A stretch of DNA of 64,000 nt from Pilaira anomala (Eukaryota; Mucoromycota; Mucoromycetes; Mucorales; Mucoraceae). Position numbers and translations under genes: made by a program. This document shows positions 1-10,615 of the stretch, piece by piece. The notes beneath the pieces are model-generated. The model was not told where the DNA came from and did not search any database. It worked only from the letters and a program-made list of their open reading frames with translations. Each line of letters starts with the position of its first letter. Positions within the stretch are counted from its first letter, which is position 1. The stretch is taken from positions 310,001 through 374,000 of the forward strand of contig JAIXMQ010000016.1 in NCBI GenBank assembly GCA_025716855.1, read 5' to 3'.

Positions 1-307
1 TTTTTGTTTATTAGTCCTGCGGTGGTAGCTAATTTATGGGATGTAACAGATAGAAGTATTGATAAATTAACTAAACATATGTTGTATACATGGGGTATGT
101 TGAAGAAGAACAATACAGTCACTAAATCAAAATCACTTGTACAAGCAGTAACAGAATCAAGACCTCAAGGAAAACTGGCTTATTTAATTGGTAAAAAGTG
201 ATATAGAAATATACTATGAAAGTATTTTTTTTTTTTATTAAATATCTTTTTTTTTCATAGGTGCTGCTACAGTAGTTTATGGTATTCCTGTTTATATTGA
301 TCAATAA
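1..307 (+). CDS. Separase (C-terminal end only, 5' truncated by window edge)
   Basis: Cysteine protease that cleaves the cohesin kleisin at anaphase. Only the extreme C-terminus is here: one exon (1-190) and a last exon (261-307), split by a 70-nt GT-AG intron with phase 1. The joined protein reads SPAVVANLWDVTDRSIDK ... LAYLIG-AATVVYGIPVYIDQ-stop. The NLWDVTDRDID-type block and the terminal AAxVVYGIPVY block are hallmarks of the separase C-terminal peptidase fold. The catalytic His/Cys dyad lies upstream of the window, so activity cannot be judged. It converges tail-to-tail with the TFG-like gene, with about 60 bp between stops that is filled with a short TAA/ATA repeat. Confidence 0.9.
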
Positions 308-367
308 TAATGATAATAATAATAATAATAAAAAAAGAGCTTGATTATTATATACATATACATTTGT

Positions 368-802
368 TTACCAGCGAGCAGTAGAAGGATTATATGGTTG
401 AGGGGGTAACTGAGGTGTTTGTTGGTTCATGGAAGAAGGAGGAGGAGGTACATAATAACCTTGTTGTTGAGGTTGTCTGGGTGGTTGTTGTTGTTGTTGT
501 TGAGATAATCTTGGGTCCATGGAGTTATTATTTCCTGGATAGTTAGGAGTAGTACCGTATGAAGAATGTTGTTGGATTTGAGGAGGGGGAGGGTAAGGAG
601 GTGTGTTTTGAGATGAGGGCTGTTGTTGAATAGAGACGGGTCTTCTCTTTTGTTGTGGTGGAGGTGGTGCAGCAGAGAGACTATTAGCAGATAGTGGTGG
701 GGGACCAGTAGCAGTTTGAATATACTGTTGAGGAGGTTGTTGATACTGTTGTTGAGGGGTTTGCTGTTGTTGTTGAGGATATTGTTGTTGAGGGGTTTGT
801 TG

Positions 803-833
<31 letters not shown>

Positions 834-1819
834 TGAGCAGGTGGTGGTTGTGTAGGAGTAGGTTGCTTCATTTGATGAGGCTGAGATTGAGGCTGAGAAG
901 GAGGAGGATAGTAAGGAATCTGACCGGACGATGATGATGAGATATTTGGGGATAATGTAGCTGTTAATTCTTTAATAGGTGAGGACTTGTTTTCATCAGC
1001 CTTTGGATTATCATCCACCAAAAATTGAGCTAAAAAATACAAAATGTTTTAAATAAAAGACTAGAATATGTATATATATATATATATTTTACCTAATTCA
1101 GCAGAAGTAAGTCGACGAGTAGTAGGTGCCTTATACGTTTCTTCCTTTGGTTTGATTACTTCTGTAGCAGTATCGAGTTTCTCAAACGATTTTATCAAGT
1201 CATTTAATTTATCACGAAGTTCAATGAAAGAAGTTTTGATTTCTGAAGTAGTCAATGGTTGATTTGTTGTTGTTGTTGTTGTTGTTGATGATGCTTTATC
1301 GTAAACAGTGACTTTTAATAAACTACTGATAGAGATGGCATGTGTAATATCAACATCATCTAAAAATACGTGTTTAATCAATGACAATGTTATTTTTTTT
1401 TTTTTTTTTTACATCTCCTTTTTACCTAATAAACTGATCATATCGCCCTCTGTTGATGGAGTTAATAATTATGCAAAAAAAAAAAAAGGGCTTTCTAATT
1501 ATTTTACCATTATCCATATATTTTAATATGATATTCTCAGGTTTGGATATTTCTGATTTAAATACACGATACATCATAAGACATAGTCTATTGGTTGACG
1601 TTAATTTTATGGGATATATGTACGTAAAACTTTAAATGTGGAGGGGGGGAACTTACTCGTCGTACGTGGGTACTTGGTTAATAGGAATACGTCGAATTTC
1701 GTTATGAATGCGACCTATTGACTTGAGCGTGAGTTTTATTTTGTGTTTATTACTCTTTTCTTACATTTAATAATAATGTCGCCAGTTACAATCTTGCGAA
1801 GATTAGTATAGTCAGTCAT
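368..1819 (-). CDS. TFG-like PB1 domain protein with P/Q-rich tail
   Basis: Homologue of TFG, which organises COPII at ER exit sites. Six exons (transcript order): 1819-1765, 1714-1657, 1587-1508, 1449-1426, 1359-1093, 1029-368; 381 aa. The first four small exons and the start of the fifth form a PB1 domain: the basic strand IIIKCRIHNEIRRIPI, then YDELCLMMYRVF, then the acidic OPCA part YMDNEGDMISLLDDVDITHAI. A coiled-coil-like stretch follows (about residues 105-150, FIELRDKLNDLIKSFEKL), as in TFG. The rest is low-complexity Pro/Gln/Ser with two poly-Q runs (CAG/CAA mixed) and many PP/QQP blocks, typical of the TFG C-terminus. The start at 1819 opens directly into the PB1 strand. Family assignment rests on domain order and the PB1 match; the tail alone would not be diagnostic. 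Confidence 0.8.
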
Positions 1820-3209
1820 ACTTGGAAAGAACAAAGGAAAAAAAAGAAGAGAAGAGAAGAGAAAAAAAAAAAGGATGTTATTTTATTTTTTTAAAAGTCA
1901 GTGTATGCAGTTTTCCATAAATCATAGTTTTTACTTATAAGTTGTAAGAGACGGTATTACCTAGGATTAGATAGCATCTTTTTTCTTGTCGAATAATGGG
2001 AAGAAAAGTAAATGTGCATTTCTTGTATATTTCACAACAACAGAAAAAGAGAGAAAAAGAGAGAAAAAGAGAGAAAAAATCTTAAAAAATAAAGTGTGTA
2101 CCCATAAATCGTAATATATTCCTGTCAATCATTCAAGTGCATCGATATGATAAGAGTTGCCAAAATGCAAATAAATTAAAACAATCCTGTTTGAATCAAT
2201 AACATCATCACATCCAAAAAAAAAAAAAAAACGCGTCTGAACACGTTGATAAACCATCCAGTGGCCCCATTCTTTGTTCCCAGAGAAGAAAAACACTTGT
2301 TGCAGGCGATCATCGTACAAGATCTTCAAAAGCCGATGGAATTGTTTGGAGTTTAAGAACAATTTAGAATCGTATAGAGAGACCTCTTCTGGTCCCTTTT
2401 TTCAAGAAGGAAGACAAAGTGAAAGCTGCCTTTGACAAGCATGTTCGACCTCTTGGCCATGTTGAAGGCCATTGTGGACACATATCCGGAGAGACACTCA
2501 AAAAAAAAAAAAAAAGCTCAAGCAGCCAAGCAGTAAAAGAAACATTGTTTTAAAATTCATGCTTCCCTTTTTGTACTCCCTAAATACTTTTGTACGATTA
2601 TGGCAGATACGGTAAGAAAGAAACGGCAAATACATCCATCTGTTCAAGGCAAGGAGTGAGTGATGAAGAAGAAAAAAAAAAAAAAAAAAAAAAAGGAGCC
2701 TTCATGCTGAAGATGAAACTCTTGGTTGATCTGTGTGTTATATTTAATCTTTAAGTACTCACTGATATAATAATCTGTCTGAAAATCTTTTAAAAGATGA
2801 TAGCACTTTAAAGAAAGTGAGATGCATATGCAATTATAAATTTTTTTTTAGGTAATACATAAAAACCAACTATTTTTCTTTTTTTTTTTTTTTAAGGCTG
2901 TGTATTATATGTAAATCAAACAAAAAAGCGTGTCTCTCCGTAATATTTGCAAATCATGAAAGAAAGAAAGAGTAAATATATTCTCAAACATAACGCATGA
3001 CGTTACAATTGTATTATGTAATTGGTTGAATCATTTATTTGTTATCTTTTTTTTTTTTTTTCTCTCTTTCTCTCCTTGAGAAAAAAAAAACAAACAAGTT
3101 TATATAAGAATCCCCTTTTATATATATATATATATACACACACATTTATTTCGTGCAAAAAAAAAAAATACATATTACTTCACTACTTTTTTTTTTTTTC
3201 TGCTTTTCA
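1820..3209. other. Intergenic region, divergent promoters of TFG-like and M13 genes
   Basis: About 1.4 kb with long A and T homopolymers and a GAGAAAAA short tandem run near 2050. No intact gene is visible. A short minus-strand open stretch (about 2129-2362) and a plus-strand stretch (about 2390-2510) each resemble parts of a WGR-like fold but are interrupted by homopolymers and stops; see findings. The last 200 bp upstream of the M13 gene are T/C-rich with a TA repeat near 3120-3135. Confidence 0.5.
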
Positions 3210-3550
3210 ATGTCGGACGTTCAGGCACCTTTATTAACAAGAAGAAGATTAGAAGATGAAAGTGGGACCTCGAGTCATAACTTGGTCGATCGTCATGGGA
3301 CGGAAGAAGAAGAATATGAACCAACGGAATATGGAAGTGGAGTCTATCGATACCCAGCTTACCTTCAACCGGGTCATTTCACCTCATTAGAAAAGTTAAT
3401 GTTCTTTTCGAGCTCGATATTATTGATATTGTTGTTTATCTTTGCTGGGTTATATGCAAGAAGTAGTCAACAAGATAATCATCCTCCTTCTTTACCAACT
3501 ACACCACCCGACTTGCCGAAAAATCATACAAAGAAGCAGGTACAATGAGC

Positions 3551-3582
<32 letters not shown>

Positions 3583-5756
3583 TTGCTGTTGTTTGTTGAA
3601 ATTAAAATATATATACATAGGCTACTTGCTTAGAACCAAGTTGTATTATCACTGCAGCCCATATATTACAGGTAAAAAAAAAAATTTACATCTATTTCGT
3701 GATAAAATACGTTTTTAAACTGTATCATTAGGACGTAGATCAGGAATTGGATCCATGTGAAGATTTTTATAGTTATACATGCGATAAATGGATGTCAAAT
3801 CATTTAATACCCGATGTGAAATCTAGAATTGATCGATTGACTGGTATGAGTGAAACGATTCGACGTCGTCTTGATCAAATCTTGAGTCGAGACTACCATG
3901 CGATGGAACACGACACGTCGTCACTACTACTACCAGATCCTAATACAGTATTGGATCGACAACTCTTCGGTAAAATCCAAGACTTTTATCGATCCTGCAT
4001 GAATCAAGATGAAATTGAGAAAAAGAGTATTCAACCGTTGTACCCAATTTTTCGACATATTCGAAAATTGATACCGATTGAAGGTAATGTAAATCAAGAT
4101 GGATTGAATGAAGCAATTCAGTATTTAGGAGATTTGAATATCTGGCCTCTGTTTGAGTTGGTCGTGACACCGGATATGATCAAGAACCCTACGTTACCTA
4201 CACTTTCTTTAGGTCAAGGACAAGTGGGGTTACCAGATTTAGAGTCCTATGATAATCCAGACCTAATGAAAGTGTATATGCAAGCCGTGACAGATATTTT
4301 AGGGTATATATTTAAATTAGATGATCAGAATGAATTTGGATGGAAATCATGGAGTACCATAGCAACCGCACGAAGAATTGTTGAATTTGAAAAAAAGATT
4401 GTACAGGCGTTAGCAGAACAACAAGATCATGCACCAGAAAGATGGAAGTTTGAGGAACTGGAAACTAAAGTGCCTCAGATTTATTGGCATGGATTTATTG
4501 AGCACCTTACCTCCGTGCCAACTCATGTGTTGATCCCGCATGCAACGTTTATTGAACATCTCAGTGACGAAGTCCTGAGTACAACAAATCCACGTACGTT
4601 ACAGATGTATTTTATTTGGAGAACGATTTGGAAATATTTGAATGGATTGAATGAAGCCTTGTTAGAGCCGAAACGTCGATTGGATGCAAAATTGATTGGA
4701 ATTGAAGCGAGAGCAAAACCGGAGCGATGGGAGACATGCATTGAATTGATAGATGCGAGTTCAATGGGGGTACTACTGGGTAGGTACTTTGTGAAGGATC
4801 AAGATGAAGCCATACTTGAATCAAAGAAACAGGTCGAATCGTTATCGAAATCAGTACTTGAGATCATTCGAGATCGTATCCCATCTCTTGGATGGGTACA
4901 TACAGAGGCAACACGTAAAGAAATCATGAATAAATTAAATTCAATTGAATTTCAAATCGGGTTCTCTACAAGTTCGAACCCCAACATTCAATCTGTAATT
5001 TCACTTTCGGAATACTTTCGTCAGGTCTCTATGGATCCAAATGATTTCTTTGGTAACTTGGTTCGGTCAAATCAACATCAAGTCAAACAACAAGTTTGGA
5101 ATGTACTTGAACAGTCCTCCAGGTTGGATAAAGAGGCATGGAAATTGAATGCACAGAGTGTTCAGGTAGTGTATCATAAGGAATTGAATAAGGTGATGAT
5201 ACCCGGTGGATTACTTCAGTTGCCTTTTATTGATTCCATTACGCCTGCTTATTTTTATTATGGTACCATGGGTTGGCTTATCGGACATGAAATTATGGTA
5301 ACTTTTTTTTTTTTTTTTGATTTTTTTAAACCAATCAGGTACATGTCGTCTGACACCACGTGTTTAATTATATATATGTAGCATGGATTTGATAGTATAG
5401 GAAGAAAGTACGATGGTCGTGGACTGTTTGGGCAGTGGTGGGATGATAGGACACAAGAAAATCTAGACTCAGAAAATGAATGCTTGGTCAGACACTATAA
5501 TGAATTTGAGGGAGTGGATGGTCATGCCACGTTAAATAATAATTTTGCGGATGGGGTTGGATTGAGTGTGGTAGAAAGTTTATTAAAGCAAGATGATCAA
5601 GAGGTAAAAAGAATTCCTGGGTTGAATGCGTGGACAAAAGATCAGTTGGGCTATATTCAGTTTGCTCGAATGAAATGTAGTAAGAGTACAAAAGAACACA
5701 AGGTAAAGAAAACTGGAAGAAAAAAAAAAAAAAAAGAGTGATTTTGTGTTACTTAC

Positions 5757-5789
<33 letters not shown>

Positions 5790-5930
5790 TAGTTGTTGGT
5801 GAAAGATTATGCTCCAGATAGGTATCGAGTGAATGGACCTTTAATGAATTCAAATCATTTTGCAAAGACTTTTGAGTGTAAATTAGGAAGTAAAATGAAT
5901 CCAGAAATAAAAAAGTGTCAACTTTGGTAA
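3210..5930 (+). CDS. M13 (neprilysin/ECE-like) metallopeptidase, possibly catalytically impaired
   Basis: Type II membrane zinc peptidase family. Exons 3210-3539, 3621-3671, 3732-5297, 5382-5702, 5793-5930; 801 aa. A 60-residue acidic cytosolic N-terminus precedes one TM helix (about 66-88, [20 protein letters not shown]). The Cys-containing ATCLEPSCI and [15 protein letters not shown] blocks open the ectodomain as in neprilysin. The zinc motif HEIMH (residues 646-650) is split by intron 3 and followed by [10 protein letters not shown]. The C-terminus ends KKCQLW, the family's usual Cys-x-x-Trp ending. The third zinc ligand is missing: the canonical GENIAD reads NNNFAD, so Glu is Asn at about residue 702. 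The substrate-binding Asn-Ala-Tyr also reads VVYH. An in-frame ATG exists at 3153, but the codons between it and 3210 are homopolymer-like, so 3210 is preferred. Confidence 0.88.
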
Positions 5931-5936
5931 AGTTTC

Positions 5937-5967
<31 letters not shown>

Positions 5968-6092
5968 CTCCGTGTATTACCGGGCAAAAATTCATATATA
6001 TATAAAAAAAAAAAAAAAAAAAAATATAAAACAACTTTTTTTCTTTTTTTCTTTTTCTTTTTTTCCTTGATGTTTCTTCTTTATATTCCTAC

Positions 6093-7804
6093 ATGAAATT
6101 TGCTAAACAACTCGAAACGGAAGCAGAAGATATACCTTCTGAATGGAGACCTTATCTGATTCAATACAAGGCTTTAAAGAAACTTATTGCCAAAGTAGCG
6201 GAAGAAATTGAAAGTCGAGGATTATCTACTTCTTTATTACATGAAGTCTTGGATGAAGAACCAGTTACGACGGTAGAAGAAGATGATTGTATACCCAAGA
6301 TTCGATATTATTTTACTGGTACAGCTTACAAAAAAAAAAATGGGGGGTTTTTTTTTTATTAATTTTTTGTTTGTTGTCTAGGTGAACCACCAAATGTCAA
6401 GCCAAATATTGAATTTACCTACGATTCCGAAGAACCTAAAGTACAACAAGTGTTATCAAATTTATTTAAATTGGATCAAAAGGTTGAAAACCCTAAACTA
6501 GAATTTCGAAAGAGTGTAAACAATAAAGATTTCTTTGCATTATCAACGAACGGACAAGACGATCAAGTGATTACAACACCTGCTATACGAAATCAAAGAA
6601 GAAATTCAACTGTAACACTTGTGAAAGGCTTATTAAATTTAACTTTAGAAGAACGTGAAAGATTAAAAGAAGAAGCTTCGGAACCAGCTGAAGAAGAACA
6701 AGTACATAAAAAACTAGAAGAAAAGAAACAGTTGAAATCACTTGTAATTGAACTGGAACAAGATGATGAGTTCTTCAAAATGTTGTTGGAAGAACTAAGT
6801 CAGGCTGCTATGTTACAAAATGTCACAACACAAAAATTTAAACATGATATATCTGATTTAGAAACCAGAATGACTAAAGTGGTAATTATAATTTCTCACG
6901 CACTTTTTTTTTTTTTTTAATGATAAATAATAATAAACAACAAATAGGCTTCACCGAATCAAAAGACAGACATGTATAATTGGAGACAAATCTTTTCACT
7001 TTATATGGACGCTCAAATCTTTCAAGGCCGAGCAGAAACAGATCGTAGTTTTCGTACGGTGGAAAGAGCCAAAGAACAATTAGAATGGTTTATTAAACAA
7101 CTCGATCAAACGCATATTCTAGATAAACTCAAGACAAAAGAAAGTAAATTTGCATTTAAACAATTTATGGCTTTGAACAATGAATTGATTACGATTAAAC
7201 ACTATCAAATGTTGAATCAGACAGCCATGCGAAAGATTTTGAAAAAGCATGATAAACGAAGTGGGTTGACTGCAAGTCAAAGTTTTCCTGAGATTGTGTG
7301 TACACATCATTTGTTTAGTCCTGAATTAGCTCATATCTTGTATTCTACCATTACGAATAAACTGACAACCATTATTCCACAACCTGAAGATTATGGTACG
7401 TTATTATGTATCATAATGAAAAAAAAAAAAAAAAAAAACTCATTTTTTTTTTCTTTCTTGTAGCTTGCCCGGTATGTATGAATGTTGCATGGAGACCCAT
7501 TCGATTATCTTGTCAACACGTATTTTGTGTACGATGTTTGATTAAAGCACAAAAGAACGGTATGCGTAGTTGTCCCATGTGTCGACACCCAACCGCGGTG
7601 AAAAATGCGACTGCATTAAATTTAGATGAAGGCTTACAGAATTTCTTGAAAATGTATTTCCCACAAGAGATTAAAGATAAAAAACGTGATAATGAACGAG
7701 AACAGGCGATTGAAGATGTACAGGCTATGACCGGTAAAAAGTATACGACGGAAGAATTAATGCGTATGAATCAACCATCCAATGGTAAATGTATTATAAT
7801 GTAA
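6093..7804 (+). CDS. SPX-RING E3 ubiquitin ligase with C-terminal CaaX box
   Basis: Exons 6093-6318, 6382-6881, 6948-7395, 7464-7804; 504 aa. The N-terminus MKFAKQLETEAEDIPSEWRP with YKALKKLIAKV is a clear SPX domain (inositol-pyrophosphate sensor). SPX helices continue as LSQAAMLQNVTTQKFKHDI and FKQFMALNNELITIKHYQMLNQTAMRKILKKHDK. The C-terminal part has a C3HC4 RING (CPVC ... CQHVFCVRC ... CPMC, about residues 391-440). This architecture matches the fungal RING-14/Pqr1-type ligases that control phosphate transporters. The last four residues are CIIM, a perfect CaaX prenylation signal, which would anchor the ligase to membranes; the prenylation is inferred. The start at 6093 gives the canonical SPX first residues. 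Confidence 0.88.
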
Positions 7805-7999
7805 ATAGTATGAAAAGAAAGTCCCCACTCTTTATTTTTTTTTTTTTTTTTTAAAGCAGTAATAATAAGTAATAAATAATGTACAAGGAATAATAAATAA
7901 AAGAAAAAAAAAAAGGGAGGGGGGGGGGATAAGAAATTAGATATGTTATGTGTGTGTGTGTGTGTGTATTTACAAAATAAAAATATGATTACAGTTGTT

Positions 8000-8470
8000 T
8001 CATGGTTGGTAAGGTGGGGGAGGTAAATGTTGAGAAGAATTCGAGGCAGCAGAAGAAGAAGAGGAAGCTCGATGATGAGTTGGAACTTGTAATAATTTTA
8101 ATTGTAATTGATACTGTTGCATCATTGGACTTAATTTTGCAGGTGGTGGTGGTGGTGTAGACATTGTTTGTCCTTCTAGAGATCGTAATGCAGTAACAGT
8201 CGGATCAAAGTCAGTAGCAAATTGATCAAATCGATCTACAAGCACAGGTGTTGTAGTGGGTATCCTTTCAATCATATTTCTTTCAATATCCGCCTTCATC
8301 TTTAAAGCTGTCTTACTCTTTCTTTTTCGACAGAACATGATGACCGTCACTGCTACAGCAATAGCACCTAGGACACCAATGACAGCAGCAATGATATGTA
8401 CAGTAGTAAATGCTGATGTATGTTCTGTATGAGTAGCAAATGTACCAGCTCTCTTTTCTAATGCCTCCAT
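8000..8470 (-). CDS. Single-pass membrane protein with C-terminal PPPY motif
   Basis: Single-exon protein of 156 aa. A short Thr/Ser-containing N-terminus (about 25 residues) is followed by one strong TM segment (about 25-46, IIAAVIGVLGAIAVAVTVIMF). A basic stop-transfer CRKRKSK comes next, predicting N-out/C-in topology. The cytosolic tail is Pro/Ser/Gln-rich and ends in PPPPYQP. PPxY motifs bind WW domains of Nedd4/Rsp5 ubiquitin ligases, so an adaptor or sorted-cargo role is plausible but inferred. No signal peptide is needed because the TM could act as a signal anchor. I recognise no named family. It is convergent with the SPX-RING gene and its ATG lies just downstream of a CA/GT microsatellite. 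Confidence 0.7.
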   Translation of the reverse strand: MEALEKRAGTFATHTEHTSAFTTVHIIAAVIGVLGAIAVAVTVIMFCRKRKSKTALKMKADIERNMIERIPTTTPVLVDRFDQFATDFDPTVTALRSLEGQTMSTPPPPPAKLSPMMQQYQLQLKLLQVPTHHRASSSSSAASNSSQHLPPPPYQP

Positions 8471-8749
8471 CCGTGTGTGTGTGTGTGTGTATATAATGAA
8501 AGAAAAAGAGAAGAAGAAAGTGGGAAAAAAAAAAAAAAAAGTTCTTTTTATCTCATATAATTCGGAATCTTAAAAAGGTAAAAGAAGGTAAGGAACGTCA
8601 GGAAGATACAACAAAAATTTATATTACCTTACCAAGAAATGAAGGAAAGATTTTATTATTTTTTGTCTCCTAACTGTTGGATATATAATATTGTTGTTTT
8701 CCTCCTTTGAAGAAATAGTGACAAAATCTCCTTTTAATTATTCGACATT

Positions 8750-8780
<31 letters not shown>

Positions 8781-8845
8781 TATAAATATCAACTTTTTTT
8801 TTTTTTTTCCTTTTCCCTCTTTTTCTCTTTTCTTATCATTCAATT
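8471..8845. promoter_or_regulatory. Divergent intergenic region between PPPY and Sel1 genes
   Basis: 375 bp with a GT run at the 5' end of the minus-strand gene, an A16 run near 8525-8540, a GA microsatellite at about 8756-8780 and a T/C-rich tract immediately before the Sel1 gene start. It must hold both promoters; no further gene is visible. Confidence 0.4.
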
Positions 8846-9694
8846 ATGTTAAAGAGGTTTCAATCATTGTTTTTAAAAGAAAACAAATTGTATTGCAGTC
8901 AAAATGAATCAGTACAAAGTTGGAGTTCATTTTCAAAGTAAAAAAAAAAAAAAAAAAAAATTAACAAATAAATCATAATATTGATTTACACAGAAACGCA
9001 AATCTTTTTTTAGGCCTCAATCTTCGTATTCTCAAGAATCTATGATCCAACAACAACAACAGGTAAAAAATATAAAAGAAAAAGTGGAAAAAGAAATTGT
9101 TTCTTTCTCTTCCTTTTTTTAAAATATAAACATTTAAAACTCCGATAGTTAGACGAACATGTACAAGCAGGTATTGAACATCATGAATTAGGTCAACTTG
9201 AGAAAGCCACGCATTATTTTCGATTAGCTGCTAAACAAGAATGTCCAATTGGTATGTTTCTGTATGGTATCTCATTAAGACATGGTTGGGGTTGTAAACC
9301 AAATACTGCCTTGGCATTTCAATACCTTCAGACAGCAGCAGAGTATGCAGTGCATGATATGTTGAATGGGTTAGCTTCCAATGGAGAATTAATTATAGCC
9401 ATTTATGAACTGGGTGTCTCCTTTCAACAGGGTTGGGGTGTGACGAAAAACAAAGAAACTGCCTTTTATTATTTTGAGATAGCTGCTAACTTAGGTGATT
9501 TGGATGCTATGAATGATTTAGCCTTTTGTTATACCCATGGACATGGTGTGAAGAAGAATATTTTCAAGGCCGCACAGTATTATCGTATGGCTTCTAAACA
9601 GGGCAATGTACAAATTGGCAATAGTTGGATATGGAAAGATAAATATAATATTGTCGATGAACCTGGTTGGGATAAAAAGCTTTGTGTGAAATAA
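8846..9694 (+). CDS. Sel1-repeat protein (Dsf2/Skt5-like)
   Basis: Exons 8846-8937, 9014-9062, 9149-9694; 228 aa. After a short Ser/Gln-rich N-terminus, Sel1-type helical repeats are visible: EHHELGQLEKATHYFRLAA, MFLYGISLRHGWGCKPN, IYELGVSFQQGWGVTKNKET and MNDLAFCYTHGHGVKKNIFK, each with the LG...GxGVxK...A signature. The last part contains GNSWIWKDKY. Sel1 repeats are protein-interaction scaffolds; in fungi this subgroup includes Dsf2 and the Skt5/Chs4 chitin-synthase activators. No CaaX box is present (ends LCVK), unlike Skt5. The precise partner is unknown. The start at 8846 is the only ATG that splices in frame into exon 2. Confidence 0.75.
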
Positions 9695-9771
9695 AAATAA
9701 AAATCCTGGTGGTTTTAGTATTTTTTTTTTTTTTTTTTTTTTTTTTTATCCTTTTTTTTCTTCATTAAAAC

Positions 9772-10505
9772 ATGTTTACATTTATACCATCTAAACATGA
9801 TGCTAAAAAAATACAAATTTTTCTTGAGTGTAAAGTAAATACAAAAGAAGCACCTGTCATTATTATTGCTCATCCTTATGGCCCATTAGGTATATCATAG
9901 TAGTTAATTTCTTTTTTTTTTTTTTTTTTGCTAATAAAAAAAAAAAAAAAGGCGGGAGTATGAACAATAACGTTGTCTCAGCGGTCCAACGACATTTTGT
10001 ATCCAAGGGATATTTGACATGTTGTATGAACTTTAGAGGAAGTGGATTATCCGAAGGAAGAACGAGTTGGACTGGAATAGCCGAAAAAGAAGATTATGAA
10101 TCTGTATTAGACTATTTAATAAATCAAGAAGATATCAATTACCCCAAACCAAATAAAGTGATCTTGTGTGGATATTCGTATGGAGCCATGATAGCCAATT
10201 CAGTCGAATGTAAGCGTTTGCCGTGTGCGTATTTACTCATTAGTATACCCTTAGGTGTGATCTGGGCCTTAGCGACCTTAAAGCAACATGTGTTCAAGCG
10301 AGCTCAGACGACCCAGATGACCTTATGTATCTATGGTGACCATGATCAATTTACAGGCACCGGTCGATTCTCAAATTGGTGTCAAGGACATGATAACATC
10401 AGTAATCAATGCATTGAAGGTGCTGATCATTTTTGGTTTGATTATGAATCTCAACTGGTTCAGCATATAGAAGATTGGAGGAGGAGGAGACTTAATTCGT
10501 TTTAA
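9772..10505 (+). CDS. Alpha/beta hydrolase (serine-aminopeptidase-like)
   Basis: Exons 9772-9889 and 9952-10505; 223 aa. An alpha/beta-hydrolase fold is visible: strand VIIIAHPYGPLGGS (oxyanion-hole HPxGxxGG), then NFRGSGLSEG, nucleophile elbow GYSYG (Ser nucleophile), acid in YGDHDQF and catalytic His in GADHFWF. The order Ser-Asp-His is complete, so it should be an active hydrolase; substrate unknown. It resembles the small cytosolic hydrolases annotated as serine aminopeptidase S33 in fungi. The intron (9890-9951) is unusual because its 3' splice site follows about fifteen A residues. The next gene starts only 110 bp downstream on the same strand. Confidence 0.85.
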
Positions 10506-10558
10506 CTTGTTAGTTTTCCCACGACTTTTTTTAAATATAAATTTTTTTTTTTTCTTTT

Positions 10559-10597
<39 letters not shown>

Positions 10598-10615
10598 ATC
10601 TTTATTATTACTATT

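Noticed and set aside
716..934. Plus-strand Leu/Arg-rich open frame
   Set aside because: It is the antisense of the poly-Q/Pro region of the TFG-like gene, an expected shadow of CAG/CCA codons.
4973..4985. GTTCGAACC, reminiscent of a tRNA B box
   Set aside because: It lies inside the M13 coding exon and no A box or cloverleaf can be folded around it.
10561..10591. CT microsatellite as a regulatory element
   Set aside because: Similar CT/GA runs occur throughout the window in introns and spacers, so no specific role can be argued.
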